Below, piece after piece: positions 1 to 13,484 of a DNA stretch of 64,000 nt. A program made the position numbers and the translations under genes. The DNA is taken from NCBI GenBank assembly GCA_949358305.1, contig OX442315.1, positions 19,308,427 through 19,372,426 of the forward strand, in the 5' to 3' direction. The notes beneath the pieces were generated by a model, which searched no databases, was not told where the DNA came from, and was given only the letters and a program-made list of their open reading frames with translations. The stretch comes from Strigamia acuminata (Eukaryota; Arthropoda; Chilopoda; Geophilomorpha; Linotaeniidae). Position 1 is the stretch's first letter. Every line of letters begins with the position of its first letter.

Positions 1-1053
1 TAACGAATCGAATTTTTGCTGCGGAAAACTGCCCACGCCTACTCGATGAGGTGGACTGGGTTGGGTCGAAACAACCTTTCACAGCAGACCAACAACATTC
101 GTTTCACCTCCCAACTTTCGATCGCAGCATCACAAAACACTGGCAAATTTTGTTCATCAATTTTTTTATATATCAAAGAAGCGACGGTGACGATTACAAA
201 CCGGACATTTTTTTTTTTTTAGAAAAGGGATTAGAATAAGATTTACACTTACCCTTACATTTTGCCGAGCTCTATCCCATCTGGTAGTTTATAAAAACTG
301 TAACAGAACACAAGGGAAAGCTAAGGCAAAAAGATGGCAACGTCACGTGATGGTCGTTTATTGAATAGAAGGCCCCTTCTGGTGCCATTTCCATTGGTGC
401 TTGGGATCTTGTTCTGTGTAAGGGGGTTCCCTCACCTAAACATTTGCAACCCTCATCCTGAATTTCAATAGCCAAGTCCCCTCCTCCACTCGCAAAATGG
501 ACACCTTACAGCAACACTCTTAAAATCCCGACATTTTTCTCTGCTGAAACGTGCGACAAGATTTCGAAAAATTGAAAAGGAAAAAAAAAGGATCACCTGC
601 AAAGGGATGGGATCGTTAAGAGAATATTAATCAGTAAGAACTGCGAAGGGCACAAAGGAAAAACACACGTACATAGGACATAATTCAAACTGGCAAACGA
701 GGCAAAAAATCATATATATCACTTGAAAAATATATGGTAACGTTATATAACATTGATAATAGAAAATTAAAATAACATTAAAAAAATAAATTCATAAAAA
801 GTTTTGGGTTTAAAGACCCGTGCCATCATGATTGACATTTATTTTTATACTTTGAGGAGGAAAAAAGAATTTAATTCGGAGAAATGAATCTGGAAAGTAA
901 AGAGTTGGTGCCCATTAATTCATCACACAGTGAAAACCTTTTTATTGAAAAATGAATTGCTTCTCTGTATTCGACCAATGATTTCCTGTTTCTAATGAAA
1001 ATGGACTAAGTAAAAGCCACCAAGCATGAAAGCCTGCTGCGGAGGAAGTTGCG

Positions 1054-1074
1054 GAGAAAGAGAGAGAGAGAAAA
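1054..1074. repeat. GA-rich microsatellite (GAGA-factor-like sites)
   Basis: A (GA)n run with several overlapping GAGAG cores, the binding motif of GAGA factor in flies. It could be a plain microsatellite. A GCCGCCAT motif about 680 bases downstream is the nearest Pho-type site. Confidence 0.6.
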
Positions 1075-4000
1075 GACACTTTTCTCTTTGCTTTTGCAAA
1101 TGCTCGGTTTTGTTGGCTTCGAGCCAATTCAACTCGAGCCAACGATTATTTACTCAGGGTCGAAACACACTCCACGTCCACACCCTTATCAATAATACAA
1201 CGTGAAAGAAAGAAAAATAAAAAAGAAAGAAAAAAAAATTATCTGTTAGTTTTATCAAAGTGGACGGGAAGATCCCCATTAGGGTCACTGACGAGCTGGA
1301 AATAAGCGCTACAAATATAGAGACAACGTAACATCTGCACTGGCAAAACATAACAGACCATAAATATGGCGAAGAAAAACCTGTTATAAGCAATAATAAC
1401 ATCACTAGACACGAATGTGTCAATTTTTTCCTCAATTTGTTTACAATCCTTGAGATTTAGTGAGGCATTGATCTTGACTATTTTTACATTTTTCCTTTCT
1501 TTTTTTAAATTGTTATTTTATCCTTTTTTTGTGGGTTTACGTAATGGCGGCGGAGGCTCCTCCTCCTCTTCAGTGCTGATTGTAAATGCTGCTTCCATTT
1601 TCTTGTCGTATTTCTGCAAAGAAATGAAGAAAATTGTTTGGGAAAATGAAAATTGATTGTTAGGAGAATTTTCGTGCTGTGCATGTGAATGTAATATTTG
1701 TGAGTGAATGAGTGAATTGAAGAGAAGTAAGTTTGGATTTCTGTTGGCCGCCATTGTAAGCCAATGGAGGTTATTTCTCCCCCAACTGGCGCTCGGAGAT
1801 CCGACAACGAACCCGTCGACTTGTGAGGTTCCATTGGGCTAGCGATTCGATTGGTTGAGTGCTCAGGGATCACAATTAACAACAGTTTACTGTCTTTAGA
1901 CGAGGAGAAAGTAGGAACTTAAAATGGTAACAGGGAATTAAAGTGAAATAAATAGTCTTAAGTAGTATAGATCATTTGTTTACATCATGCGATTGCTTGG
2001 TATGTTCGGAATGAAATGTTTTTGTCGCATTTTTAAGGCTTTGATTGGTGCGAATAACTTGTGAAATATTTAAAAAATTTGTTGATTAATTATAAAATAG
2101 CAAATGGGCTAATTATCGGTACAATTAGAAGGTTCTGTTAAAACACATTAGGAGAATGTAATTAGTTAAAAGAAAATACCATTTCATTCTGTCACATCAT
2201 AAATTCCGCCACCATATAGATAACATACCTAGCTTAGATTTACGAGCTCACGCGACTGTTACTGTAGAGATAAATAGAATTGTTTTAAAATTATATTTTC
2301 ACACTTTTGAAACGGAAAAATTCAATTGTTCGATTGTGGGTTGGTAGAGAAAATAAATGAAGCGAACATAAAACATTTTCTACTTAAACAAATAGAAAAA
2401 AAGGCAATACTTTCTTTTTGGCAGTGTAAAACAGAGTAAACATCTGCATCTAGAACAATTTAAATCTAAATAATGTTTATGAAAGGAGATATGATCAATT
2501 TGTGAATACTTAAACACACAGATAAATATTTATTTAAGAAGTACAAATAGTCTTCTGTGCCACGCAGTAAAAGTACGTTGCGGTTTAATATCGCATACAT
2601 TTTAAAGTTTACTTTTTGTTTTTTTATTTAATTGAAGTCAAAAAATGTTGCTAGCATGATTTGAATAATTATACCAAAACGAAAATGAAACATTTTTATG
2701 GCTGAAATAAGCTCAAGGGAGAAAGGAGGAAAAAAAAACATGTAGAATTGATTCTGTTAAAGCATCGTTTGCTTTATTTTTATAAATAAATATATATTTT
2801 TTAATTAGAAGAAATGGAATTAATTTTGTTCTTATGCATAGTAAATACCAATAACAAACGGTTGTCAATTAAATAATATTTTTAAAATTATTTATCGTAT
2901 ACATAAATTTCACGTGAATAAACAGTAAATATTTGAGTGACGAGGTAATTTTGCGTACGAAATAATGTCAAGTAGTATATTTATATTGCTCGAGTACGGA
3001 CGGTGTTAAATTATGGGAAAGTTTGGAGAAATTAGTGCTATTAGAATTACCGTATCCTAATAGATTATTTTATTTTATATTTAAATTAAACTGAAAGATA
3101 CAGCATGGAATCAAAGTTTAATGTGTGTTTTATTCATTGATGTTAAAAAAATATATTTTCCTAAAGTTTTGCACAAATTGTGAAAAACAATTTCAAACAC
3201 TACTAACATACCGTAATGGGTTTTTGGACAACGTCGACCGAAACTTAATATTTAACGAGATAACAGCAAACCTTGGGACCAAACATTACGTTAAACCACA
3301 TACTAAACACAATTTATTGCTTGTAATGTAACATGACATGACACGAATCTTATTATTGTATCATATTTTTTTAAACAAGTGTCCATAAACAGTGGATAAT
3401 AATTTGATATGTAGGCACTGCAGCTCAAAACAATGATTATATTTGTGCATAATTTGAGTCAAATAATACAATCGAATGTAAATACATAAATAATTGCTTT
3501 TCTACTCATTAGAGTAGAAGGCACAAATGGAGTACATGAGAAATTGATGAATTTATTTGATTTGGAACAAATGCAAACTCCTTACAGGTCAAGTGTACTT
3601 GACTTAATATTAACACCAATTGAAACAGACCATAAAAATCATTATGTATACTACCTTTAAAAACGTGATTTTTATCGGTCTCGGCCATTGCGAGCCTTAA
3701 AAACAAAGATTTTGTTGGTTTGACCCATTTTTTTGGTCATCAGGTTCTCGGCTTTGATTCCTATCCAATTCATCATTAGCGTAAATACTTACATGCAATA
3801 ATTACATGAAATTTAGCACAATAAAAAATTTGAAGATCACTTTTTGATGGTAAATAGTGATTTTTTTTTTATGTTGGTTTTAATTGTGTCAACATCCAGC
3901 ACAGTAAAATTGACCTTCAGCCAAAATTCCTTTGCGTTTTAGTTTTTGAGTTGTCTGAAGGAAAAAAAATTGCAAGTCCGGTTAACTTGTATCACCTGGA

Positions 4001-5247
4001 GAAAAGTGCTTTTGTTTATTGAATTTATATTACGTACTTTCAAAGTTCTGGTCATAAATTGTGTTTTTTGTGGAAATTATTTACAGCGTAGTAAAATACG
4101 GTAGGCATTTTTAGTTAAAAACAAATTCTCGTACAAAGAAATGGAAGGAAACCGATTGACTTTGACTTTAAATCTATTTTTTATCTTATAGTTTTTTTAA
4201 GAAAAAAATTACGCTTTAAGTCAAAAACGGTTTCGTTTGATATCAATCCACCCAAAACAGCATAACTGTTGAGAGATGACAAGTAAAAACAGATCACAAA
4301 CACAGCCAAGTAAACAGACCAACCAATAGACCAATTTTCTTACTTGCATCGGACATGTAAGCTTAGAATAAATAATTTTAGCCCTCGGTTTTGCTTAAAT
4401 TTAAATTGAGTAATACAGATAAAACTCTACTGTTTTTGGCCTACCGGTGTACACTGTATAACGCAATTATTTCGTCCTCTAAATTCTCACGAAGCAAACT
4501 ATTAATTACTCCAACTAAATCATGAAATTGTGAAGTTTTAATAGCTCACGATTTGCATCAACTTTCCTTAATCTTGTTAATTTTTAAATAAGTCGGATAG
4601 GAATTTAGTCAGAGCTCAACCATTTGGATTTGTTTGATGTATACTACCACAACACCGTAATAATTAAGATCGGTTAATGAATTGGTTCTATTTGTACGGC
4701 TAAATAAAAGCATAGGCCTTTATTTAGTCAGAAAACTAGATATTTCATATATATATTTTTTTACAATTTAGAAATTAGAAATGTCGTAATTTTACAGTTT
4801 TAAATTCTTGTATGTTTTGAACATTTCCAAGTTCTTGTTTGAAGAAAAAAATTGAATCTCGTACCTCGTTATCTTTCTGCAATTTCATGATTTTAGAATG
4901 TTTCTTCATACGTCATACCATTTATTTGTTTGGTTAAGTTCTATTTTTCACCTATAGATGGACATAGCGTCTGCATAAAGTTCAGTGTTTTCCCGATAGG
5001 CGTCGCAAATGATAAATTCAGTTTCGATTTGTCAGATGTAAACAAGGAATACGTATCTCTTATTTTCCCATTATAACGGCCTAAAAATTAGATTTTCTAT
5101 TTTTTTGTTTTTTCCATTTATTTTTATTCTGTAAATTTGAATGAAAATAAATCAAAAGACGTGTTGAACTTTAGTAGTAATTACTTCCAGCCATTAGATA
5201 ACCATTAAGGAAAAAGAAGTGACGATACGAGTGGTTTATTTTAAAAA

Positions 5248-5272
5248 AGAATAAAAATAAAAATAAAAATAA
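5248..5272. repeat. ATAAA-type pentanucleotide repeat
   Basis: Tandem copies of an AATAA/ATAAA pentamer. It is a short low-complexity repeat with no apparent coding role. Confidence 0.7.
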
Positions 5273-7155
5273 ACAACACCGTCAACAAGAAACGAGAAGG
5301 CCATTATCCGAGCAATAAACAGTTTTCCCGTCGTAAAAAGACTATGAATTGCAACAGTTTAAAACCACAACTACCCCATGGTAGTAACGGGGCCCAGAGG
5401 CGAATGTCAAGGCTGGGCCTGCTATTGTTACATCACAGCGAGATAACTTTTGTCTCCAAGTTGAGCCCTTCGGGAACTGGACTTTGCTTCCGTGGGTTGG
5501 GGCACTCAGCATGGGTTCACTCATTTCCTTCTTCTGCTTCCCATTCTCATTTCACTCAGTTACTTAGTTCGTCGATTCACAATCCTCTTGTTTAAACTGC
5601 GACTTTCATTTCGGTAAGGGTTTCATTTTTATTATTATAATCTGTTTTTTTGTGTGTAAAATAATTCTAATTTACACTTTGACTTAAAAGAATTTATTAC
5701 AAGTAGTGATACGATGAAATAAATCTGATAAGTAATTTTATAATACCTGAATGGACTATTTTATTATTTATTGCTTTTATTAAGGTTTTAATTTCATTTT
5801 TTTTTTTCATCAAAATATTCACGAATCAGAAAAATGTATCCCGTTTTCTCTTAGGTGATCTCCCCGTCCCCCCGCCATGTTTTTTTTTGTTTTTGCCCAA
5901 GTTGTTTGGTATAAATCACTCCCTTGGTGCACAATGGGTATTTCACGGTAAACTCGGTTTGATAAGATTTAAAATGACTTTTTTTTTTTTGCTTGCGTCG
6001 TGGAACAAAACAGGAAAAGAGAAAAGAGTGAGGTCATAAGCGCTTTCTCTCATCTTGCCGTGAGAGTAGCGATGGGGAGAAAATCGGTGGCGATTCAACA
6101 ATTTTCGTTTCATAGCAACGGGGGAACCCCATCTTGATCAAAAACGCAGAAGGCGGAATTGCTTTTTAAATCCATGAATCCTTCCTGTTTTTATTATTTT
6201 TCTTTGTTTTTATTTTTTTTTTTAAAGATTAAGTCAGTGGCGTGTGACTAATTTTTAAACTTGTACTGAAACAAATATAATTTTGTTTTATTTAAATTTG
6301 TAACGGTTCTTATCTTCAATGTGTATTTAATTTGTTTTTAAATGTGCGTTTCCTTTGGGTCTGTATGCGCACAATGCATTTCATTTAGCTCATGAGACAC
6401 GTATAAAAGATTTATCTGATCTAAGATAACGGTATACTTTATATAGGTTCTTTGTGGTTATTATTTCTATTTGCTTTGATGCAAATGTTAACTTTGTTAA
6501 AAACTTATTTTTGTTTGAGAAAAAGGACGGAAAATATATAAATTACTTAATAAAATAGAAATAAGAAAGGCGTATTCCATCGCAGATAAGATGAAGGAAG
6601 GGAAAAATTAATTTGAAAATCAGTATTTAAATTTATTCTTTTTCTGTTTTTTATTATCAAGGGAACTGATAATTTTGTTTGGAGGTTAGTCAACGTCTAA
6701 AATAGCAGTACATCACGAAAAAATCGTGATAACAACGTGCAAGAAACACAGCTGCGACAGAGCTGATCCAGAAAAATGCCATAAATAATTGTTGTAAGTT
6801 GGCATAATTCACGTAGTTTCCGAGTTTTTATTTTGCTTGTGGAGCACACAATATGTGAAGAAGAGGCCAGTGCTCTGCTCATGTTATATTCAGTTCCAAT
6901 CTATCTCCTCGGCTCTGACAGAACGGTGTAAATTTCTGGCTCCCTCTTTCTCTGCTTATCGGAAAAGGCCGGTTTCCAGTGATGTAATGCAACCAACACA
7001 TTTAATTCAATTTGCATGATTTTTCTTCTCCGCACTCCTCTAAATTATGATTACTGCCAACCGGACTTAGAATGCCACATATGTTCTAATTGCATGCAAA
7101 TCTTGAGACATAACTTATCAATCCAATAATCATTGTGTTAATGGTTTATTAAATA

Positions 7156-7181
7156 GTTGTTTAAATTTCGTTTTAAACAAC
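7156..7181. repeat. Perfect 10-bp inverted repeat (hairpin)
   Basis: GTTGTTTAAA at 7156-7165 is followed by a six-base loop (TTTCGT) and the exact reverse complement TTTAAACAAC at 7172-7181. The sequence could form a stem-loop. It has no terminator context and lies in non-coding DNA, so its function is unknown. Confidence 0.75.
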
Positions 7182-8878
7182 AAAAACCACTCGATGTATA
7201 GGAAATTAAATGAATTTGAAGGGGTCGGATGTGTAGGAATTTTTTGCAAGTGTAGGAGGAATGCCTGAAAGCTGAACAATTAAGCAAATGATTAGGACGT
7301 GGACATGTGAACGTTTAAGTGTGATGGTTATTACATTGTGTGATTGCATGAAAATCCAAGCCGGAGATTTCGAGCCTGCAGCCCAGGTTTATGTTAAGTG
7401 GAAGATGGAAGCAAAATAGTGTGGGCTTGGTCTAGCAGAGTTTTTAACTCATGTTAATGTCGATGTCGAGTAGAAGTTTGTGTGGCTGCATGTTTTGTGC
7501 GTGTACATGTTTATATACCCGTGGGTCGATCGTTGCTAATCGTGCTCATAAAACATTCTTTATCGTTTGCCTGGCAGCCTCCGAATTTCCCGCCACACGG
7601 AAGAGACCAAGGGAGTGTGAATGAAAGATAGAAAAGACCATTAGTTGTTTCCGTCTATGGTGGTGCGCTTTGTTTTGGTGGTGCCAGGCTCTGCCTGTTC
7701 CAGCGCCATGTTCAGTTCATCTGTTGTAAAAACAGGGCTCGCAATGCGCACGCTCGTTGGCTTATCCGCTTGACACGCCCATCCATCTTCTTCGGAGGGG
7801 ACATGTAATTGGTATTAAAATTCATTCCTCACCCCCTCGGAAAAAATGTAGGAGGAAAAAAAATCCATATTTCAGATCTTCTCGTCTCTACTTTATTACT
7901 ATTCAAAATTTTTGTTGGTTTTGTTTATTTTTATTTTTTTTTTCCTTTTTCTTTAAGTGGTCATTTTTTTTTAAGAAAGAGGACAAATGCGGATTGATTT
8001 CCAATATCGATTTATTATTTTTTGTTGCCATTAAGGGAGGGAAAACATAGGGAAAAGGTCTTATTCTGATTGGTCAATCTGAAAGGGCAAGGACTTTTTC
8101 TATCCGCCCTCTTTTCCTTTCCCCCTTCCAACAGCTCCAGCGTTTGCAGGTTGAATTTGAGAAAGTCTTTGTTGTTGCCGAAAAATGGGCGGAGGGTGTC
8201 GTTTGGTATGAGCAAGGTAAAACAAGGCGTGCTCGTGAGTTCACGGTGTAAACTAATATTAGTGCTCGTATAATCCTCTTGTTGACACAACATGCTCATT
8301 TTCTATGCACAAAACACCAAAGCCCTGGTGAAACTCAAGGAGTGGATGTTGCGCCTGTGGTCAAGGCCTAGAGACATCCATCATGCAGTCCAATTAAAAT
8401 AGCATCACCTCCCCGTTACATCTTTCATATCTGGAGAATCGCACGGAGGGTGGTGTTGGTGGAGCTCGCAAAAAGACTGCGAGGTTCAAATGCCACACCC
8501 TTTATATTACAAGTGAATTAGATCCGAACGTCTTGGATCTCGACCATTCACATGATTTCACATCCTGCCCTTTGTATTCCAATTACGCATGTGCATTATC
8601 CCGTGTTGCAGGAAGAGCATTCACGAGAAATTAAATCCATTTTGTTTTTCTTTTCTTTCTCTTCTAAGGGGCTTTTCGTTTTCAAGGGCTTAAGCCAAGT
8701 AACGGTAAGTCTAATGAAAGAGGATCGTTGAGATCAATCATGGGACGATTCAAAGGTAGAAAATGAATGTGTCGGGATTATTCGCCAACCCTAGTCACGG
8801 AACACGATGGCTGATAAAATCAGACGATGGAGTTTGTGGGGGCGGCAGTCAAGACCACGTATCAAGTGTGTTCGTCAA

Positions 8879-8909
8879 GAGAGAGAGAGAGAGCGAGCGG
8901 CGCCACCTA
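8879..8909. promoter_or_regulatory. GAGA tract abutting a CTCF-like core; candidate boundary element
   Basis: A GA dinucleotide run (8879-8893) is followed within six bases by GGCGCCACCTA (8899-8909), which resembles the conserved CTCF core (reverse complement of AGGTGGCGC). CTCF sites and GAGA sites occur together in fly Hox boundary elements. Here the site lies about 16.5 kb upstream of the Antp start codon. The call rests on motif resemblance alone. Confidence 0.35.
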
Positions 8910-11900
8910 ACCTGGCAGCATTCATTTAGAAAGTAGGAGAGGAGAAAAGAAGCTGCTATATTGGAAAAGGGCCAATAGGCAGTCTCCCAATTTTCGGACA
9001 AGATAGCAATGAACGGGAAAGATAATACACTATCATCTGAAAAAAGAGGCTTGTCTCTAAGGCAATGAATCTTTTCTTCTTGCAATTTTTCTCCTCTTCA
9101 GATTCTTTTCAAAACTGGTATTTTATTAGGTTAAAAGCAATTTTTGTTAAATGAAATTTTAAAGTGGCAACAAGGTTTCGGTGTGGCATTCTTTGCCACG
9201 CTGGGATACGAAGATGCAACGATAGCACGAAAAAGATTGTATAAAATGTGAAATTGACCGAGTGCTGTGGAAAAGAATAGATTTGCAGTCAGCCTCAGCT
9301 CCACAACTCTTGGTGAATTTTGAATTTCAAATGAATTATTGATTCCGACACTCGCAAAACGAACTTTTCCCCGTTCGGAATACACGAAAGGCTTCTGTGA
9401 ATTTTAGAGAAATAATTCTCATTTCAAACCACCTACTTTTCACATCACCTGCTCCGTTCCCGCTATTTTCACTCCACCGTGCATAATACAAAAGAAAATT
9501 TCAGGGAATTAAATCCTAGACTTCGAGTCAGCTCGTTAAAAAGGATGTGTTTTCTGTTGCGTTTTGAATGTGATCGATTGAATTTTTGAATGCTTGTGAA
9601 ACGTGAGGAAATTAAAATTTCTGTGCGTTGTGAATCATTGATAATTTAATTTTTTTTTGTTAATATAATTTGGTAATTAGAAAATACTTAACCTCATTCA
9701 GGTACAAACAAAAACAAAAAAAAAGAAAACGAAAAAGAAAAAGAAAGAAAAAACACCGTATGCACATCGATTTTTTCTTGGCCTCAAATGCTCCAACTAT
9801 TGATTTTAAAGTAGTCATTTGATAACCCACCAACCTTCTCATTCTTAACCAATAAATCAAGCAAATAATTTTTTCATTTTAAAAAAAAAATTCAATGGCA
9901 TAAAAATCAAGTCGAATGAGGTACAAAAAAATACAGAAACGTTACTTACCTTTGAAGAAAGTGCCTATCCAACAACATCCTTGCTCGTCCACTATCCACT
10001 GACTTGTAAAACTTTTCTCAGAACAACCCCTATTACTTAACAATTACGACCATGTTTTGGCCTTTTGGGCAATTTACATGGGGTCATGTTGTGCACGCAC
10101 AATGGGAATGTTGGCGCAAACACAAACAATAGTCCTAAACCCCACCCCTTTTCTCTTCAGAGTACCAGCACATAAAAAATTCTCCCACTTTTTTCCAACC
10201 CACAATAGTTCCAATGCTAATAAAATGGGTTTGGAAACGAGATGATTTAAAATTATCATAATATAGCCCGAATACGTAAAATGTGAGAGTAAGGGGGAAA
10301 AAACGCGAAGTTTGTGAGAAATTACTTTGGTAATTGTTTCAAAGGAACTACGTTTCTCGGGCGCAAGGCTATAGGTTCCCTCTAAACAAAAGACCTCCTC
10401 CTTTAATCTCTCCCAGGGGTGGCCCCTTTTAAGGCCGCAAGGTTACCAAGTGTGAATAAGCGGATGCTGTTACACTATTGACCCACTAGACAAAAACAAT
10501 TCTTCCCTGTTTCCGGATTGGGGAAATAATAGGGATATATGTGATTTTGGCAATTTTTATATGCAACTCGGATTTTTGCTGTTAGGGTGGTCCAGTATTT
10601 ACGGTGCCAATTGCTTGTTTCTTAAAAGGAGAAAAAAATTGCGGACAAGTTTGAGTGAAGAAGTTTTTGGACGTGAGCAGGAAAGAAAAGAGGATTCATG
10701 TCGGGATAATTTTCTCCCTCGAGGCAGACATTAACCACAATTTAAAGCAGTAAAAACAATTCATAAAGCAGCCCATAAAAAATGTTTATTAGGGAGACAA
10801 CATTTTTATTCACTTAAATTGTTTCCTTCTCTGTCTGCGAAGCTGTTTCGTAATTGAATAGCTGTGATATTTATTTATGAATGAATGCTTGCATTTGAAT
10901 TGTGACCTGGGAAAGGGGAATTTATTGAATGTAAATTTAGAAAATGTCAGTTTGAAATAACATTTAGTTATTTATCATCTTTTGCGTGAGAAATACCGGT
11001 TGTAAATTATAAATTTTTGCAAAGGTGATTATCACAGGTCGGTGGTTTCTACAAATTACCACCCATGTGTCCTTTAACATATACTTTATCACAGAATTGT
11101 GTAGATTGGATTGATATTTATAAAGATTGATCTTTTCTTAATGTTTGCACCTTTGTTGGCAAGTTTTCTCCCTTTGCCCTTTACAATGCAATTACCTGTT
11201 CTCAAATTTCAAGGTGAGTTTAGGGAAACACTAAAATTCTTGCGAGCAGACTTCTTATCGCCTGTTGCCCTGTACAAAGGCCCACAACCATCGCAGCGTG
11301 AAGTGCTCTCTGCAATAAATGGCCTCTGTGGGCTGAAATTTATCAAACTACATCCCACACCCAGAACGATTCATCTTCTTATAAATCTACACATAGTGCA
11401 CAATCACCAAGAAAAGAAGTGAAGAGATTGATTCATCTGTTGTACACTCTTTTTTTGGGCGAAAAATTTACGTTCAAAAAACTGCATCGACAAATTATCC
11501 ATGCTGTAGTGAATATTACGCATTTTGCATTCGTGTTTGCATGTCATTTGTGATAAATCGTTTTCAATTATCGTGTCTGTATGTATATGTTGAGGTGTGT
11601 GACAGGAGTTTTTGAAAAGTGTGAACCATAGGTATTTTATTGCTTTTGCCTGAGCGCTCATCCGTCGACTTTTTCTTCTCTCCACTCTTTTTCGTTTCTT
11701 CTTCATATGCAAAGCTGACTTTGTTCTTTCCCATAACTCAGGCATTTTAATTTAAAAACTTCACCGGACAAAATTCCTTGACAGATCAACATGTGTGTTA
11801 ACTGGCTTAAATTAGTTTTGTTGTTTCTCCATACGGTGAAGGAAAAAAAACTATTAAATATTCTAAGAATAGAAAAAAAGGTAACAGAAGAAGGCATATT

Positions 11901-12496
11901 AAATATCAAAGGTTTCTTTTCTTGGATAAAAAAAAAGAAGTGAGGAGCCAGCACAGAGTGAGGGGGGAAAAAGGAAATGAAAGAATTGGCACTGTATTTA
12001 AGGGAGGGGGTCTTTTTATTATATGAGTCCGAAATCCTAGTTTCGTGATGCGTCAAAGCAAAACACAATAAATTTCCAGTCCTTAGCGACACATTTACGC
12101 GGACAGAATCATTTACATTTAAATTGTTTCACAATGAAGCATAGTGGAGATGTGCATGAAATAGTATGTTTTTTACTTCATTTTGAGCTGTGTGCGCGTG
12201 AATATCACGGGGGTTAGTTAATGACGTTTAAAAATTAGGAAATGCATTTTTTATAATTACATTTACTCGTCTTCGAATCTCAGATGGGTCATTTGTATTA
12301 ATTGTATAACTTAATCGTGAAATTGATCTTACCTAGCTGCATTTGTAAGTGCAACTGTCACAATTATTGGGTCACATGAAAGTTAGAGAAAAAAATTACT
12401 TAATGCTAAGAAAAAAGCTGAAATTAATGTAAATTTTATTTCGTATTCAAAGCTTTTTAAAAAGTAATAAAAGCATTCTTTTAGTCGTTGGAAAAC

Positions 12497-12497
<1 letters not shown>

Positions 12498-12529
<32 letters not shown>
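12498..12529. repeat. 25-T run followed by 7-A run
   Basis: Twenty-five consecutive T are followed by seven A, bordered on both sides by ACG/CGT, so the ends are weakly palindromic. This is a homopolymer tract, prone to length variation and assembly error. Confidence 0.85.
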
Positions 12530-13449
12530 CGTATTTATACTGAAAATGGAAAAAATAAATTCCGAATAAATGGCGAAACAATTTAAATATCACATTTAAA
12601 ATTTGTTTTAATTATATAGTATATAGCAATGATTGAAAATATTGTTTGGGAATAAAAAATGGTAAGAAGATCATTACATATAAAAGTACATGAGGCGACG
12701 GCATGGACAAGAGCCAGCAATGTTTTCATCGGATGCCTATAAATAGAGCTTCTGTCTCGAGTGAAACTGGAATCGAAGCTGGTCTGCATTAAACAGCTCT
12801 GAATCACTCTAACCCTCCTCCATAAGCGGGACTGTGTTCGTTGCTTGGTCTAAATTTTTACCAATTGCATATTCAGTTGCTGGCGACTAATGGATTATTT
12901 ATGCCTAGAGACCACGTTGATTTGAGGTACATACACTAATGAAATATCACAATAAATAAGCGTTTTGATTTTTCCTTAATGACCATGTCAACAACCTCTA
13001 ATTGTGGAATTATAAAAAAAAAATATGTAAGTTAATGATTGTTTATTTTTATCTTGAACGACGTTGCTAGTTCAAATTAGATTGGATATCAGATTATGCA
13101 TCTCTTCAATTAAGAGTTGACGCGATAGTAGTGGCACTGGCACGGCTATCGATTGTATTTGCACATGAAGTCGATTTTCTGGTCTCGATCGTGTGTTGTT
13201 GCTGGCTTTTGTCAGACTGCAACTCATTACCCTTCGCTTGCCGCCATGTGATTCATCACTGCTGCAAGCAGAGGCGTACATCAAAGGCAACTGATTGGTT
13301 CGTTTCTCCTCCCCCAACAGACCCCTATTCTTATTTTTTTATTTCGTTTTTTTTTGCATGAAGCATGTATTCTATAATTGGCTCGCTTCCATCCACTTTT
13401 TAGATACATTGTTTATTCGTCGAAAAATAAGTAAATATATAATTTGTGT

Positions 13450-13484
13450 ATGATTTACAACTTTAAAAAGTTGAAGTAAATCAT
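13450..13484. repeat. Bulged 15-bp hairpin
   Basis: Outer arms ATGATTTAC (13450-13458) and GTAAATCAT (13476-13484) are exact reverse complements. Inner arms AACTTT (13459-13464) and AAAGTT (13467-13472) are as well, with a two-base loop and a three-base bulge (GAA) on the right. The arms contain a homeodomain-like ATGATTTA. Its role is unknown; the stem looks too short for a miRNA precursor. Confidence 0.7.

Larger units (their letters stand above)
1..8870. other. Upstream non-coding region, distal part
   Basis: I see no gene here. Open frames are short, overlap on both strands and are rich in Phe/Lys runs from T and A tracts. The stretch holds a GA tract near 1.06 kb, a Pho/YY1-like GCCGCCAT at 1747-1754, CACGTG at 344-349, an AAAAT microsatellite near 5248-5272, a hairpin at 7156-7181 and a CTCF-like core (minus strand) at 8104-8112. 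GC-richer patches at 5340-5590, 6830-7020 and 7560-7800 could be regulatory, but nothing identifies them. If cluster order is as in other arthropods, Ubx lies beyond the left edge; no Ubx exon or homeobox is visible. Confidence 0.6.

Noticed and set aside
8470-8510. GGTTCAAAT tRNA B-box-like sequence
   Set aside because: No matching A-box or acceptor stem at the right distance.
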